DNA of 64,000 nucleotides from Anaeramoeba ignava. Its lineage: Eukaryota; Metamonada; Anaeramoebidae. The notes below the pieces were generated by a model, which searched no databases, had not been told where the DNA came from, and worked only from the letters and a program-made list of their open reading frames with translations. The position numbers and the translations under genes are program-made. Numbering within the stretch: position 1 is the first letter of the stretch; every line of letters begins with the position of its first letter. Positions 21,858 through 33,472 of the stretch are shown here, one piece after another. The stretch covers positions 58,111 to 122,110 of the forward strand of contig JAPDFW010000137.1 in assembly GCA_028826165.1 (NCBI GenBank), written 5' to 3'.

Positions 21858-24339
21858 ATGGGATTTGCTTTCTATTTCTTTCTTTCTTTTTCTCTTGTTT
21901 TTTCTTTAATTCAATCTCAAGTTCAAATTAATCAAAATATGACATTACCAGCTTCAAGAGGTTCTGGATTAGTTTCTTTTGTGGATACTGAAGATGGATT
22001 TGTTTATTTTGTGGAATATACTGCTACTTCAAGATTAGTTAAATATAATCAAACAACTTTGAAAGTTCTTGATTTTCTTGATTTGGGAATTGGATATCCA
22101 GCATCTGCAGGTTTTGATAACGTTAATAAACTACTATATATTCCTTCATATTCAAATCCAAATTATGTAGTTAAAGTTAATTTGACAGAATTCAAAAGTT
22201 CTTGAAAAAATCCAATTATCAACAAATAGTTATGGAATTTGGAGAACTGAAATTGATATTATAAATCAAATGGTTTATTTTGGAACTGACTCACCATCTT
22301 ATTTAGTGAAAGTAGATTGTGAATCATTTGAAGAAGTTGGAAAAATAACACTTCCAAACGATTTAATTTATGGTTCTGTAATTGATGTTTCAGATGGAAA
22401 TCTTTATGTAGCAACTGAATCAAATTCAGCAGATAATCCAATAATTCATAAAATTGCATTATCATCATTTTCAATAATTGCTAATCTTACTTTAAATCCA
22501 ACAACAGATAATAAACCAAGTATTGGAGATGCTGATTTTGAAGCAGGATTCATTTATTTTTCAAGTTATACTGCCCCAATTCATATTGTGAAAATTCAAA
22601 TATCAACTTTTACAAAAATTGATACATTAAATTTAGATACTCAAGAAAATTATACAAGAGGATCTGTGATTGATTCAACAAATCATATAGGTTATTTTTT
22701 AACCAATACTTTTCCAGTTTATCTTGTTCGAGTTAATTTAACAACTTTTCTAAGAATTGATTCAATAAGTTTCAATATAAATGGAGCTTATATCATGTGT
22801 GGAGATTTAGAACTTAATAAAATTTATGCTTTTTTAGTATCTGCATCTACTGGAATTGCCAATTTAGAACCTTTTGAAGTTGATAGTATTGTGAAAGATC
22901 CTTATTTTTGTTATGCAAGACGTATTTTAATTGATGAACCAAATCAAATTGCTTATATTTTATTTGGTGAAGTTCGTAATCCAATTGCCAAAGTTGATCT
23001 CCAAACATTTGAATTAGTTGATTTCTTAATTTTGAATATGAGTGGTAATAGTCTTAATTATGGAGAAATTGATTCAACAAATGGATTTATTTACGCCACT
23101 TCAAATCACAATTTTTCAATAATTAAAATAAGATTATCAAATTTTACATTTGATTCAATAACAGATTATAGTTTATATTCAACAGTTTATGCAACAACTT
23201 TTGATGAAGAAACTTCTATACTTTATGTTGGAATTTATAATAGTACAAGTACAAATCACACAATTTTCAAATTTTCAACACCTGATTTGACAATTATTGA
23301 TAGCTTTGATTTTACAGTAGCTCATATCTATTATTTGTATAAGTTGATTGTTGATTCTCCAAATGAATTTATTTATATTTGGTTTTATAATAACAGTGGA
23401 GATGCAAGATATTTCCTTGAAAAGTATAATATTACAAATTTCAATAGAATTGATGGAACTAATTTAACAAATTGGGATGTAGAAACAATGATTTTTGATA
23501 AAACTCATCAATACATTTATTTTGGAACTGATTCAGGCAATTCAGGATATTCAAACAAATTAGAAAACATTGAAACAACAGCATATTATGCTGAAATTTG
23601 CCGAATTGATTTAACAAATATGGCAATTCCAGAATGTAATGAAATTGGAGGAATTTATAATTTTTTCACATCATTTATTGAATCAACAAATTCATGGATA
23701 TTTTTCATGACAACATGGCTTAATTCAGAAACAGGATTAAATGAAACCAAAGTTATTGAAATTGATTCAGTTTTAAATCAATTAATTTCTAATACTTCAT
23801 TTGATTATGTTTTTGATAGATTTATTGGAAAATTTGATTCATCACAAAATTATGAATATGGAGCTTCTTATTATGCTGATCCAACTGAAATTTTACAACT
23901 TTCTGTTCCAACACCAACACCAACACCAACACCAACACCAACACCAACACCAACACCAACTCCAACTCCAACACCAACTCCAACTCCAACACCAACTCCA
24001 ACTCCAACACCAACTCCAACACCAACTCCAACTCCAACTCCAACTCCAACTCCAACTCCAACTCCAACTCCAACTCCAACTCCAACTCCAACTCCAACTC
24101 CAACTCCAACTCCAACTCCAACTCCAACTCCAACTCCAACTCCAACTCCAACCCAAGGTGAAAGTAATTCTTCAAATACTGCTATAGTTGCTGTTGCAAT
24201 TGTTATTCCTGTTGTTGTAATTGCTGGTGTTATTATTTTTATCATTTTGTTGAAGAAACATAAAAACAAAAAAATTAAAGAAGTTGTTCAAAAAGGAGAA
24301 CAAGAAGTTACAGACAAAGATGGAATTCAAATCATTTAA
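21858..24339 (+). CDS. Type I surface glycoprotein: signal peptide, beta-propeller-like repeats, Pro-Thr stalk, TM
   Basis: Predicted cell-surface or secretory-pathway protein, about 827 aa. Signal peptide [20 protein letters not shown]. The ectodomain is about a dozen ~45-residue units with the pattern Tyr-Leu-Val-Lys-Val-(Asn/Asp)-Leu-x-x-Phe...Asp...Gly-x-(Ile/Val)-Asp-x-x-(Asn)-x-x-x-Tyr-Phe, as in [30 protein letters not shown] and [10 protein letters not shown]; such units commonly fold as beta-propellers. Many Asn-X-Ser/Thr sites. A (Pro-Thr)41 stalk, one TM ([24 protein letters not shown]) and a short Lys-rich tail follow. The frame shifts +1 at the A4 run 22194-22197; reading through by one base gives [19 protein letters not shown] and restores the repeat. 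Ligand unknown. Confidence 0.82.
23908..24153 (+). repeat. (CCAACW)41 hexamer encoding a Pro-Thr stalk
   Basis: 246 bp of CCA-ACA and CCA-ACT codon pairs, an unbroken Pro-Thr repeat between the ectodomain and the TM segment. ACA dominates early, ACT late. Antisense frames read as Val-Gly or Ser-Trp repeats and are not genes. Confidence 0.95.
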
Positions 24340-24622
24340 AAAACAAACCAAACAATCAATCAATCAAACAAAATCTTTTCTTTGATTTTCTTTTTTCATT
24401 TCTTTTTTCATTTCTTTTTTCATTTCTTTTTTCATTTCTTTTCAAAATCAAATCTAATTCAAAATTCAAATCCAAAAATTAAATTCAAAATTAATTCAAA
24501 TCCAAAAATTAAATTCAAAAAATTAATTCAAAATTCAAATCCAAAAAATTAATTCAAAATTCAAATCCAAAAAATTTTTTCATTTTTTTTCTTTCATTTT
24601 TTTTTTCAATTTAAAATTTAAA
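24340..24622. other. Spacer with CAAT and TTTCATTTCTTT runs
   Basis: Begins with AACAATCAATCAATCAAAC, the same CAAT motif found in the tandem units at 20.9-21.4 kb, then TTTTTTCATTTC repeats and AAATTCAAAATTC repeats. No gene. Confidence 0.6.
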
Positions 24623-27600
24623 ATGGGTAATTGTTGTAATACTTCTTTAAATCGAGAAGTTACAAGAGCTTTAATTCTAGATGATTCTGATAAAGAAGAA
24701 CCACATAATATAGATGAACAAGAATTTGATAATATTGATTTATTAACAACAAATGAAAATATTACAGACCAACTTAAAAATGAAATTAGAGGTTTTTTTT
24801 TCTTTTTTTTTTAACTTATTTTTTTACTTTGAAATTTTCAATTTTTTTTTTCCTTTCTTTTTGTTTCTTTTTTTATTATTATTTCTTTATTTAGACGATC
24901 CAACAAATTTTGAAAAAATTATTCCATTAATTCATAATTCTTTAATTTCTGATTTAAAAACAAATCAAAAGACTTCTGTTGATTTTATTTACAAAAATTG
25001 GGGAAATAGTAAACTATTTTACTTCTGAACTCCAAATTTATTTTCCATTTTAAAATTCATTTAAAAATTAAAATTCATTTATAAAATTAAAATTAAAATT
25101 AAAATTAAAATTAAAATTAAAATTAAAATTAAAAATAAAATTAAAAATAAAATTAAAATAAAAATAAAAATAAAATTAAAATTAAAATCAAAATTAAAAT
25201 CAAAATTTAAATTAAAATTCATTTATAAAATTAAAATCAAAATTAAAATTAAAATTAAAATTAAAATTAAAATTAAAAATAAAATTAAAATTAAAATCAA
25301 AATTAAAATCAAAATTTAAATTAAAATTCATTTATAAAATTAAAATTAAAATCAAAAATAAAATTAAAATTAAATTTAAAATTAAAATTTAAATTAAAAT
25401 CAAAATTAAAAATAAAATCAAAATCAAAATCAAAATTAAAAATTAAAATTAAAATTAAAATTAAAATCAAAATTAAAAATCAAAAATAAAATTAAAATCA
25501 AAAATTAAAATCAAAATTAAAATTAAATTTAATATTAAAATTAAAATTAAAATTAAAATTCATTTATAAATTAAAATTAAAATTAAAATCAAAATTAAAA
25601 ATTTAAAAATAAAATTAAAATTAAAAAATTAAAAATTAAAATTAAAAATTAAAATTAAAATTAAAATTAAAATTAAAATTAAAATTAAAATTAAAATTAA
25701 AATTAAAATTAAAATTAAAATTCATTTACAAAATTAAAATCAAAATTAAAATTAAAATTAAAATTAAAATTAAAATTAAAATTAAAATTAAAATTAAAAT
25801 TAAAATTAAAATTAAAATTAAAATCAAAATTAAAATTAAAATTAAAATTAAAATTAAAATTTAAAAAAATTAAAATTAAAATTAAAATTCATTTATAAAA
25901 TTAAAATTAAAATTAAAATTAAAATTAAAATTAAAATTAAAATTAAAATTAAAATTAAAATTAAAATTAAAATTAAAATTAAAATCTAAATTAAAATTTA
26001 AGGCGAAATGGAAATTCCACGATCAATTTCTTCACAATTTTATTCTTCTTTAATTGTTCTTCTTGGATCAAATGCAAGCAAAATACAACATAAAACTCTT
26101 CAAATTATAGGAAATTTAACAAGCAATTTTAATAAAGAAAAAAGTAAAGCAGCTTGTGATTTTTTAATACAACATAAATTATTACCAGCTTTAGTAAAAT
26201 TATCACAATCACCAACTCATGATGTTCAAAGAGGAATTGTTTCAATACTTGTTAATATATCAACCTTTGGTATTAAAATTAAAATTAAAATTCATTTATA
26301 AATTAAAATTAAAATTCAAATTAAAATTAAAATTAAAATTAAAATTAAAATTAAAATTAAAATCAAAATTCATTTATAAATTAAAATTAAAATTAAAATT
26401 TAATTTAAAATTAAAAAACAAAGAGGAAAATCATCTTATTCTTATGGAACATATGATTCCTTCTCTTTTAAATTTTTTCCATTCAGGATCTCATAGAGTT
26501 CAAAGAAATTCATTAATTATTTTACATCAAATCACAAAAACAAGTAATATCTAAAAAATTTAATCCAAATTTAATCTAAATTTAATCTAAATTTAATCCA
26601 ATATTATTTAATCTATTTTTTTTGGAAATTAATTCAGATTCAAAAAATCCAAAATATCCTCTTGAAATTATTGATAATTTACTTCAAATGTTGGGAGATC
26701 GTGATACTTCTGTTCAATATTATACATTAGCAAATATAGCAATATTATCTGAAATTGAAGAAGTAAAAAATTTAATCAATTTATTATAAAAATTTAATCA
26801 ATTTATAATAAAAAAATTTAAATAATTTATAATAAAATCTAATTAATTTATAATAATAATAAAATTTAATCAATTTATTATAAAAAAATTTAATTAATTT
26901 ATTATAATAAAATTTAATCAATTTATTATAATAAAATTTAATTAATTTATTATAATAAAATTTAATCAATTTATTATAATAAAATTTAATTAATTTATTA
27001 TAATAAAATTTAATTAATTTATTATAATAAAAATTTAATCAATTTATTATAATAAAAATTTAATTAATTTATTATAATAAAATTTAATCAATTTATTATA
27101 ATAAAATTTAATCAATTTATAATAAAATTTAATCAATTTATTATAATAAAATTTAATCGATTTATAATAATAATATTTAATTAATTTATTATAAAAATTT
27201 AATCAATTTATTATAAAAATTTAAAATTTATTATAATAAAAATTTAATCATTTATAATAATAAATTTAATCAATTTATTATAATAAAATTTAATCAATTT
27301 ATTATAATAAAAATTTAATTAATTTATTATAATAAAATTTAATCTAATTTATAATAATAAAAATTTAATCAATTTATTATAATAAAATTTAATCAATTTA
27401 TTATAAAATTTAAAATTTTAATAAATTTAATCAATTTATTATAATAAAATTTATTTAATCAATTATAATAATATTTAATTAATTTATAATAAAATTTAAT
27501 CAATTTATTATAATAAAATTTAATCAATTTATTTTCAATTTATTATAAAAAATTTAATCAATTTATAATAATATTTAATCAATTTATAATAATAAAATTT

Positions 27601-29914
27601 AATCAATTTATTATAATAAAATTTAATCAATTTATTATAATAAAATTTAATCAATTTATAATAATAAAATTTAATCAATTTATTATAATAAAATTTAATC
27701 AATTTATAATAATAAAATTTAATCAATTTATAATATTAATAAAAATTTAATTAATTTATAATAATAAAATTTAGATCCAAAATAAAATTATTGAAAATCA
27801 AAAAGCTATTTCTGGTTTAGTTAGTCTTGCAGGAGAAAAAACAAACTTATATTTAAATGAGAAAAATTCAAATATTTTCCAAATATTAATAATTTTCAAA
27901 AACATTTCAACAAACAAAAGTAAAAAATTAAATTTATATTTATAATATATTTATATTTAAAATATTTAAAATATTTATCAGTTAAAGGCCAAAATATTGT
28001 TGTTAATAAGGGAATTGTTCCCATTTTATTGAATATTTGTGAAACTGCAAATTTTGAAACACAAAGAGCAATTGTACAAACTTTTTCATGTCTTTCCAAA
28101 AATAATCGTAAATAAATTTATTTATTTATTTATTTATTAATTAAAAAACAAAATCGGAAAAAAAAATTTTTAATTAAATTTTTTAATAAATTTAAAGTTC
28201 AAACAACAAATGAAATGATTAAATTAAAGGTTATTGATAAGATGATGGAAATAATGGCGAAAACAGGAGAAAGCATGTTGATTCAAGATATTTTAATTGC
28301 AATTTCAATTTTTGTTGAACATGGTATTTTAAAATAAAAATGAAAATGAAAAAAATTTTCAAAAAGAAAAATGAATTAATTTTTTGTTATCAAAGAATTT
28401 GTTGCAAATTTATTGAATGATGGAAAACTTGTTTCAGATATTATTCGTACTTTATCACCACCAGAACAAAATTCAAGGATGACAACAAGTTTAACAGTTT
28501 CATTTGGTTTACAAACTAGTTGTTTTATTGCTTTAACTTCATTAATATCTCACAAATCATCAGAAAAAAATAGATTAACAGCAATAGAAAATAATATAAT
28601 GAAAATTGTTGAAGATAAATTAAATTCTTTTGATTTAAGAATACATTCTAAAATTCTTAAATTTTTAACTGTTCTTTATTCTTTTGGTAGAAACTTAAAT
28701 TTTTTTAATTTAATTCCCTTTCAAAATTTTTATTCTTCGTAATTGTTTGCTTTATTTTTAAAAAAAAAACAAAGATAATTACCGGAAAATATTATACAAA
28801 ATTACTTCCAAATATTTTACCAACAATTTTGGAAATTGATTTAAAAGATTTGAAGAATGAAAGAAATATTTTATGGTCAGCTAAATTTTGTTCTGTTTTA
28901 GCTTTGAAAAATGGTTTAAATTCAAATTCAAATTCAAATTCAAATTCAAATCCAATTAAAATTTATTTATAAAATTAAAAATTTAAAATCAAAGAAAATT
29001 TAAATGTTTTACTTCATAAAAATATTTTGGATGGATTATCTAATATATTTGCTAGTATTTATGATTATTTTCAAAGTGATGAAGCTAAATCAAAAAGAGT
29101 TACAAGAGATTTGGAAAAAGATTTAAAAAAAATAGGAAATTTACAAAGAAAAAATGTAGATTTTGAAAAGAGAGGAGTTAGTGTTTCATTTCCTATTTTA
29201 AGTTTTGAATTTATTGATGAAATTGATGGAATAACACAAACAGAAGAACAGAATTATAAATTGATTGTAATTTAAAAATATTCAAATCAAATTAAAAAAT
29301 ATTCAAATCAAATTAAAAAATATTCAAATCAAATTAAAAAATATTCAAATCAAATTAAAAAATATTCAAAATAGACTTCAGATATTTCTTCAATTTTTCT
29401 ATCATGTTCAGAAACTTCAACTAATGTAACTAAAATTATTTATCAATCCGATAAATTTTAAAATTATCCAAAAATATTTTCATTTAATTTCATTTCATAA
29501 AATTTAGAAATCACTTGAAAAAGTTTGGAAATGGATTTCAGATCAAAATCAAATTAGTATTTTAACAAAAGGATTGAATTTAGGATTTTTTCCAAATGTT
29601 CAATTTAATTGTGCAAATGCTATACTTAATATTTCATCAAATTGTATCAATTAAAAAATAATTTTTCTATTAATTTTTTTTATTCGTTTTTATTCATTTT
29701 TGATTTTTTAGCTCAATTAAATCCAATTATTTTTGAAATTGCTGGCGTTTCTTTAATTAGTTTAGCTCAATATTCAAAAAATGAAAGTTTAGTCGAAATT
29801 ATCAATTCAATTATTTTAAATTTAAATTTAACTCATAAAAATGAAATCCAAAATTTAGTTAAACAAATTCGAGAAAATTCAGATTTATTAACTGATATTT
29901 CAAATCAAAAATGA
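24623..29914 (+). CDS. VAC8-like armadillo-repeat protein with N-terminal acylation motif, 14 exons
   Basis: The N-terminus MGNCCNTS has Gly2 for myristoylation and Cys4/Cys5 for palmitoylation, like yeast Vac8 (MGSCC), which tethers factors to the vacuole. Exons: 24623-24791, 24895-25008, 26003-26269, 26424-26543, 26638-26762, 27775-27919, 27982-28107, 28198-28323, 28396-28686, 28775-28913, 28995-29266, 29375-29425, 29508-29643, 29712-29914; all GT-AG, mostly phase 1. Armadillo-type segments include LLPALVKLSQSPTHDVQRGI, SGSHRVQRNSLIILHQI, RDTSVQYYTLANIAIL and GIVPILLNICETANFETQRA. The summed exons are 2,284 nt, one more than a whole number of codons; the extra base fits the A4 run near 28784 (giving DNYRKYYTKLLPNIL). 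Product about 760 aa. VAC8 orthology is inferred from the N-terminus plus ARM repeats; other acylated ARM proteins are possible. Confidence 0.78.
25009..26002. repeat. 994-bp intron 2 of the VAC8-like gene, (AAAATT)n
   Basis: Nearly all AAAATT hexamers with AAATTCATTTATAAAATT interruptions recurring every 100-200 bp. Flanked by coding ends that splice in frame (Asn-Ser-Glu-Met). Confidence 0.88.
26763..27774. repeat. 1,012-bp intron 5 of the VAC8-like gene, ~24-bp repeat
   Basis: Tandem units of about 22-24 bp containing TTTAATCAATTTATTATAAT, with CAA/TAA variation and small length changes. Different sequence and period from intron 2 of the same gene. Confidence 0.88.
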
Positions 29915-30097
29915 ATTAAAAATGAATTAATTTTAACTAAACTTTTTTTTTTTTTTTGGAAAAGATTTGAATTTTGTTTTTCATTGAAATTTGGAATGCA
30001 AATCAAATCAAATCAAATCAAATTAAATCAAATCAAATCAAATCAAATAAAAGAACAAATTTTTTTATTCTGATTGAATTAATTTTTCTTTTTTGGA

Positions 30098-30685
30098 TCA
30101 TTTTTTTTCAAATTTACAATTCAATCCAAATTTACATTTCAAACCAAATTTTGTATCTCTTTCAAAGGAACAATTACGAGAAAATTTACATTTTGAACCA
30201 AAATTTAAATGGTGAGAAAATTTGCAATTTGAACCAAAATTACATTCATTTTCCCATTTTGAAGAATGAGAAAATTTACAATCATTTTCGAATTTGCAAT
30301 TTGGTGAAAATCTTTCAGAATGACTAAATTTACATTCATTTTGGAAATGACAGTTTTTTGCAAAAGAATTTGAAAAAGAAAATTTGCATTTTGATCCAAA
30401 TTCACAATTTTCTCCAAAATTAGCAGAATAATCAAAATAACAATTTTCGCCAAATGTGCAATTGTTTCCAAAAATATTTCCTCTTTGAAATTCACATTTA
30501 TCTCCAAAATGGCAATTGTTTCCAAATTTCCAGAAATCTCCAAAAAAACTGAAACTATCAAATTTAGAACCTTCTGAAAAATTCATTCTTTCTTTTTGGA
30601 TTTTTTGATTTGGATTGAATTTTAAGAAATTATCAAGTGTTTTTTGGATTCTTTTTGATTCTCCAGTTTTCTTTGTTTTTTCCAT
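30098..30685 (-). CDS. Phe/Cys hexapeptide-repeat solenoid (26 perfect hexads)
   Basis: From residue 35 to the end, a Phe (once Trp) recurs exactly every six residues for 26 hexads without an insertion. From hexad 4 the pattern is triplets: two hexads F-G-x-x-C-x then one without Cys (for example FGNNCH FGDKCE FQRGNI). This 18-residue superperiod holds for seven triplets plus a final pair, placing 16 Cys at position 5. It fits the left-handed parallel beta-helix rule (hydrophobic at 1, Gly/Ala/Glu/Asp at 2, small at 5; three hexads per coil). Some hexads read C-x5-C-x3-H (CKFENDCKFSH), recalling the end of CCCH zinc fingers, but the first Cys of that finger is missing. The Lys-rich N-terminus continues upstream in shifted frames toward the ubiquitin-like gene, so it may be the C-terminal half of that protein. 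Function unknown. Confidence 0.7.
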   Translation of the reverse strand: MEKTKKTGESKRIQKTLDNFLKFNPNQKIQKERMNFSEGSKFDSFSFFGDFWKFGNNCHFGDKCEFQRGNIFGNNCTFGENCYFDYSANFGENCEFGSKCKFSFSNSFAKNCHFQNECKFSHSERFSPNCKFENDCKFSHSSKWENECNFGSNCKFSHHLNFGSKCKFSRNCSFERDTKFGLKCKFGLNCKFEKK

Positions 30686-30815
30686 TTTCTGTTCGTGTTT
30701 TTCTTCATTTTTTTAAGTTTGGAATGAAGCATTTCTTTTGGAGGTTTTGATAAATCTTTTATTTTTAAATTTTTGGTTTTAATTTCTTTTTTTTCAATTT
30801 CTTTTAATTTTTTAA

Positions 30816-31616
30816 TTAATAATTTCTTTTTTTTTTGATATTTAATTTTTCCTTCTTTTTGTTTTCAAGTTGTTTTTGTAATTTTTTTTCTTGTTCCAAA
30901 TTTTGATTTTGATTTTGATTTTCAATTTGATTTTTTTCATAATTTTCATTTTGATTTTTTGAAATTAAATTTGCTTTTTCTGAAATTTTTTCATAATTTT
31001 GATTTACTTCAATAAATTCAAATCCAAAAATTTGATTTTGATTTTCAATTTGAATTTGATTTTGGATTTGATTTTCAATTTGATTTTCAATTTGATTTTG
31101 AATTTGATTTTGAATTTGAATTTGAATTTGATTTTGATTTTGATTTTGATTTTCAATTTGATTTTGATTTTGATTTTGATTTTCAATTTGATTTTCAATT
31201 TGATTTTGATTTTGATTTTCAATTTGATTTTGATTTTGATTTTGATTTTGATTTTGATTTTGATTTTGATTTTGATTTTGATTTTGAATTTGATTTTGAT
31301 TTTGAATTTGATTTTGATTTTGATTTTGATTTTGATTTTGATTTTGATTTTGATTTTGAATTTGAATTTCAATTTGAGGCATTTTTGTTCTTGATATCAT
31401 TTGAATAACACTTCCTTTCTTAATTTCATAATCATTTAGTTTTAAATCATCTTCTAATTGTCTTCCTGAAAAAATTAAAATAATTTCTACATTTTTAATT
31501 GATTTCAATTTGAATTTTTCAAGAATTTGACTTTTCAATTTTGATATAAAATCATTTGGTTGAATTTGAAAACTTTTTTTCACTTTATTTGTTTGATCAA
31601 AAACAAAAATTTTCAT
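30816..31616 (-). CDS. Ubiquitin-like domain protein with Asn/Gln repeat and coiled coil
   Basis: Residues 1-75 read as a ubiquitin fold: MKIFVFDQTNKVKKSFQI, then an alpha-helix (FISKLKSQILEKFKLKS), the IILIFSGRQLEDDLKLNDY core (Ile44-loop equivalent) and IKKGSVIQMI. No C-terminal Gly-Gly, so it is an integral domain rather than a conjugated modifier. An (AATCAA)n Asn-Gln/Ile-Glu repeat of about 115 residues follows, then GFEFIEVNQNYEK and a Lys/Glu coiled coil. The frame closes at an A10 run; with one extra A it continues KKLLIKKLKEIEKKEIK...DLSKPPKEMLHSKLKK toward the hexapeptide-repeat ORF. Ubl proteins of this layout often act as proteasome or chaperone adaptors; no role is shown here. 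Confidence 0.75.
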   Translation of the reverse strand: MKIFVFDQTNKVKKSFQIQPNDFISKLKSQILEKFKLKSIKNVEIILIFSGRQLEDDLKLNDYEIKKGSVIQMISRTKMPQIEIQIQNQNQNQNQNQNQNQNQIQNQNQIQNQNQNQNQNQNQNQNQNQNQIENQNQNQIENQIENQNQNQNQIENQNQNQNQIQIQIQNQIQNQIENQIENQIQNQIQIENQNQIFGFEFIEVNQNYEKISEKANLISKNQNENYEKNQIENQNQNQNLEQEKKLQKQLENKKKEKLNIKKKRNY

Positions 31617-31695
31617 TAGTTCAAAATTAAGAAGAAAAGAGAAGAAAAAAATGAAAAAAAAAAAAAAAAAGATTTTTGAAAAACGTTTGATTTTG

Positions 31696-33277
31696 TTAAT
31701 TAAGATTTTCTTTTAAAAAAGAAACCATTTCTTTTCTTGTTTGATTCAGTAATTCTTGAAAAGGTTGTTCAAAGACAAGGAAATAATATTTGGATTGAAA
31801 CTTGATTGAAATTTTTTTTGGATTAATAAAAGATATTCGACATTTCATTAAATCAAAAGATAAGTAAATTTCCTTTTGGGATTCATCAATGTTTTTGAAT
31901 AAAACTAACCAAATACTGTTTCCATTTCTTAAAGTAAAGTAATCGACTTGGATTTGATTTAAAAGACATTTTCCTGATTGAATAATTTGATCCTTTAAAA
32001 TTTTGTTTTCTTTCATTTGATTAAAAGATTGGATTTGAATCAATTCTTGATTTTGTTTTGGTTTGAAATTTGTTGGAAGTGTTTGAATTTGTTTTGATAA
32101 ATTTTTGAAAATGCATTTTGATAAATTTTCAAGAAAATGTTGTATTAAGTAAGAATGAATTGATTTAAAAGTAAGGAATATTTTTTGATTTTCTTTTGTT
32201 TTTTTAGATAAATTGATTTCTGTTTCTATTTCTATTTTCATTTTATGTCTATAACCTACTAAATCAGTCTCAATAAATTTAATTTGTAAATCTCCTTCAA
32301 TTGGGAATCTCAATATTTCTGAATATTTTCTTAAATTTCTTTTGAAAGTCAAATTTGAAATGAGTGCAAATTTTTGGAATAAAAACACAGTTTTATGTTC
32401 ATCTTCATTTTCAATTTCATTTTCGATTCCAATTTCAATCTCGTTTTTATTTTCGTTTTTATTTTCGTTTTTATTTTCGTTTTTATTTTCGTTTTTATTT
32501 TCGTTTTTATTTTCGTTTAAACCTTCAATATCAAATTGAACTTCATCAATTAGTTTTCCTAAATTTTTAATTGATGATAATCCAAATTTGGAAAGTTCTT
32601 CTTTTCTTTTTGAATTATTTGCTGATTGAACAATTTCATTAACCCAATTAGCAATTTTCTCGATATTTGATTCCAATGTTTCTTTTTAATTTTAATTTTA
32701 TAAATGATTTTTAATTTTGATTTTGATTTTGATTTTAATTTTAATTTTTGTATTTACTAAAAATAAGAAATTGTGGATCATAAGAATCACAAGAACGAAC
32801 AATTTCAGAAGCAAGTAATTTATAACGAGGAACTCTAGAAACAGGATAAATTAAAACTGAAGACAAAGTAAGATTTTGATGAAAAGTAAACATATATTGT
32901 TGAACAAATTCAGAAGTTTTTCGATTTGATAAAATTTGAGCTATTGAATTTTGATATTTTTCATAATTTGCAATATAATCAGCATAAATATCAATTTGTT
33001 CAAAAAAAGGAATTAAAAATGATCCAAAAATTTTTCGCTCATCCCATTCATTTTCTAATTCTTCTAGTTTTGGTGCAATTTCTGAATGAATTTGAACTAT
33101 TTTTTCGATTTTTTCTTTGATTTCATTGAAAATGATTTTTTCTGTTTTTTTCAAAAATGGTTCTATTTCTGGTGAAATATCTATAATTATTTGCAATGTT
33201 GATATGTAGGTTTTTTCTGTTTGATTCCATTCTTTCATCACTCTTTTTTGATACGTTTTGAATTTTCTTCTTCTCAT
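31696..33277 (-). CDS. RhoGEF (DH domain plus PH-like region)
   Basis: Two exons, 32758-33277 and 31696-32681, GTAAAT...AG, phase 1; spliced product about 501 aa. Exon 1 is a DH domain: VMKEWNQTEKTYISTLQII at the start and VLIYPVSRVPRYKLLASEI (the conserved CR3 helix, normally PxQRxxRYxLL) near its end. Exon 2 gives the last DH helix, then a PH-like segment interrupted by an Asn-Glu-Lys repeat (about 32400-32520), with KTVFLFQKFALISNLTFKR as the typical FLF-D-L strand. The C-terminal 200 residues look like a second PH-like or C2-like domain (RNGNSIWLVLFKNID) but are not recognised. Predicted GEF for Rho/Rac GTPases. Its ATG is followed by a basic MRRRKFK. Confidence 0.83.
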
Positions 33278-33472
33278 TTCTCAAATAATAATAATAATTG
33301 AAAAATGAAAAAGAAAAAATTCAAAAAAATTTTTTTCAATTCAATCCAAAAAAAAAATGGTAAAAATGTTTAAATTTTGCTTTTTATTTCATATCAATTT
33401 TAATTTTGAATTTGATTTTGATTTGAATTTTAATTTCCATTCCAAATTGATTCCAAATTGATTCCTTTTTGA

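Noticed and set aside
23822-24269. Val-Gly, Ser-Trp and Leu-Glu repeat frames opposite the Pro-Thr stalk
   Set aside because: Shadows of the CCAACW array; the plus-strand frame is fixed by the signal peptide and TM segment.
30205-30561. Ile/Asn/Cys-rich overlapping frame on the minus strand
   Set aside because: Alternate frame of the hexapeptide repeat; the 18-bp DNA period keeps all frames open.
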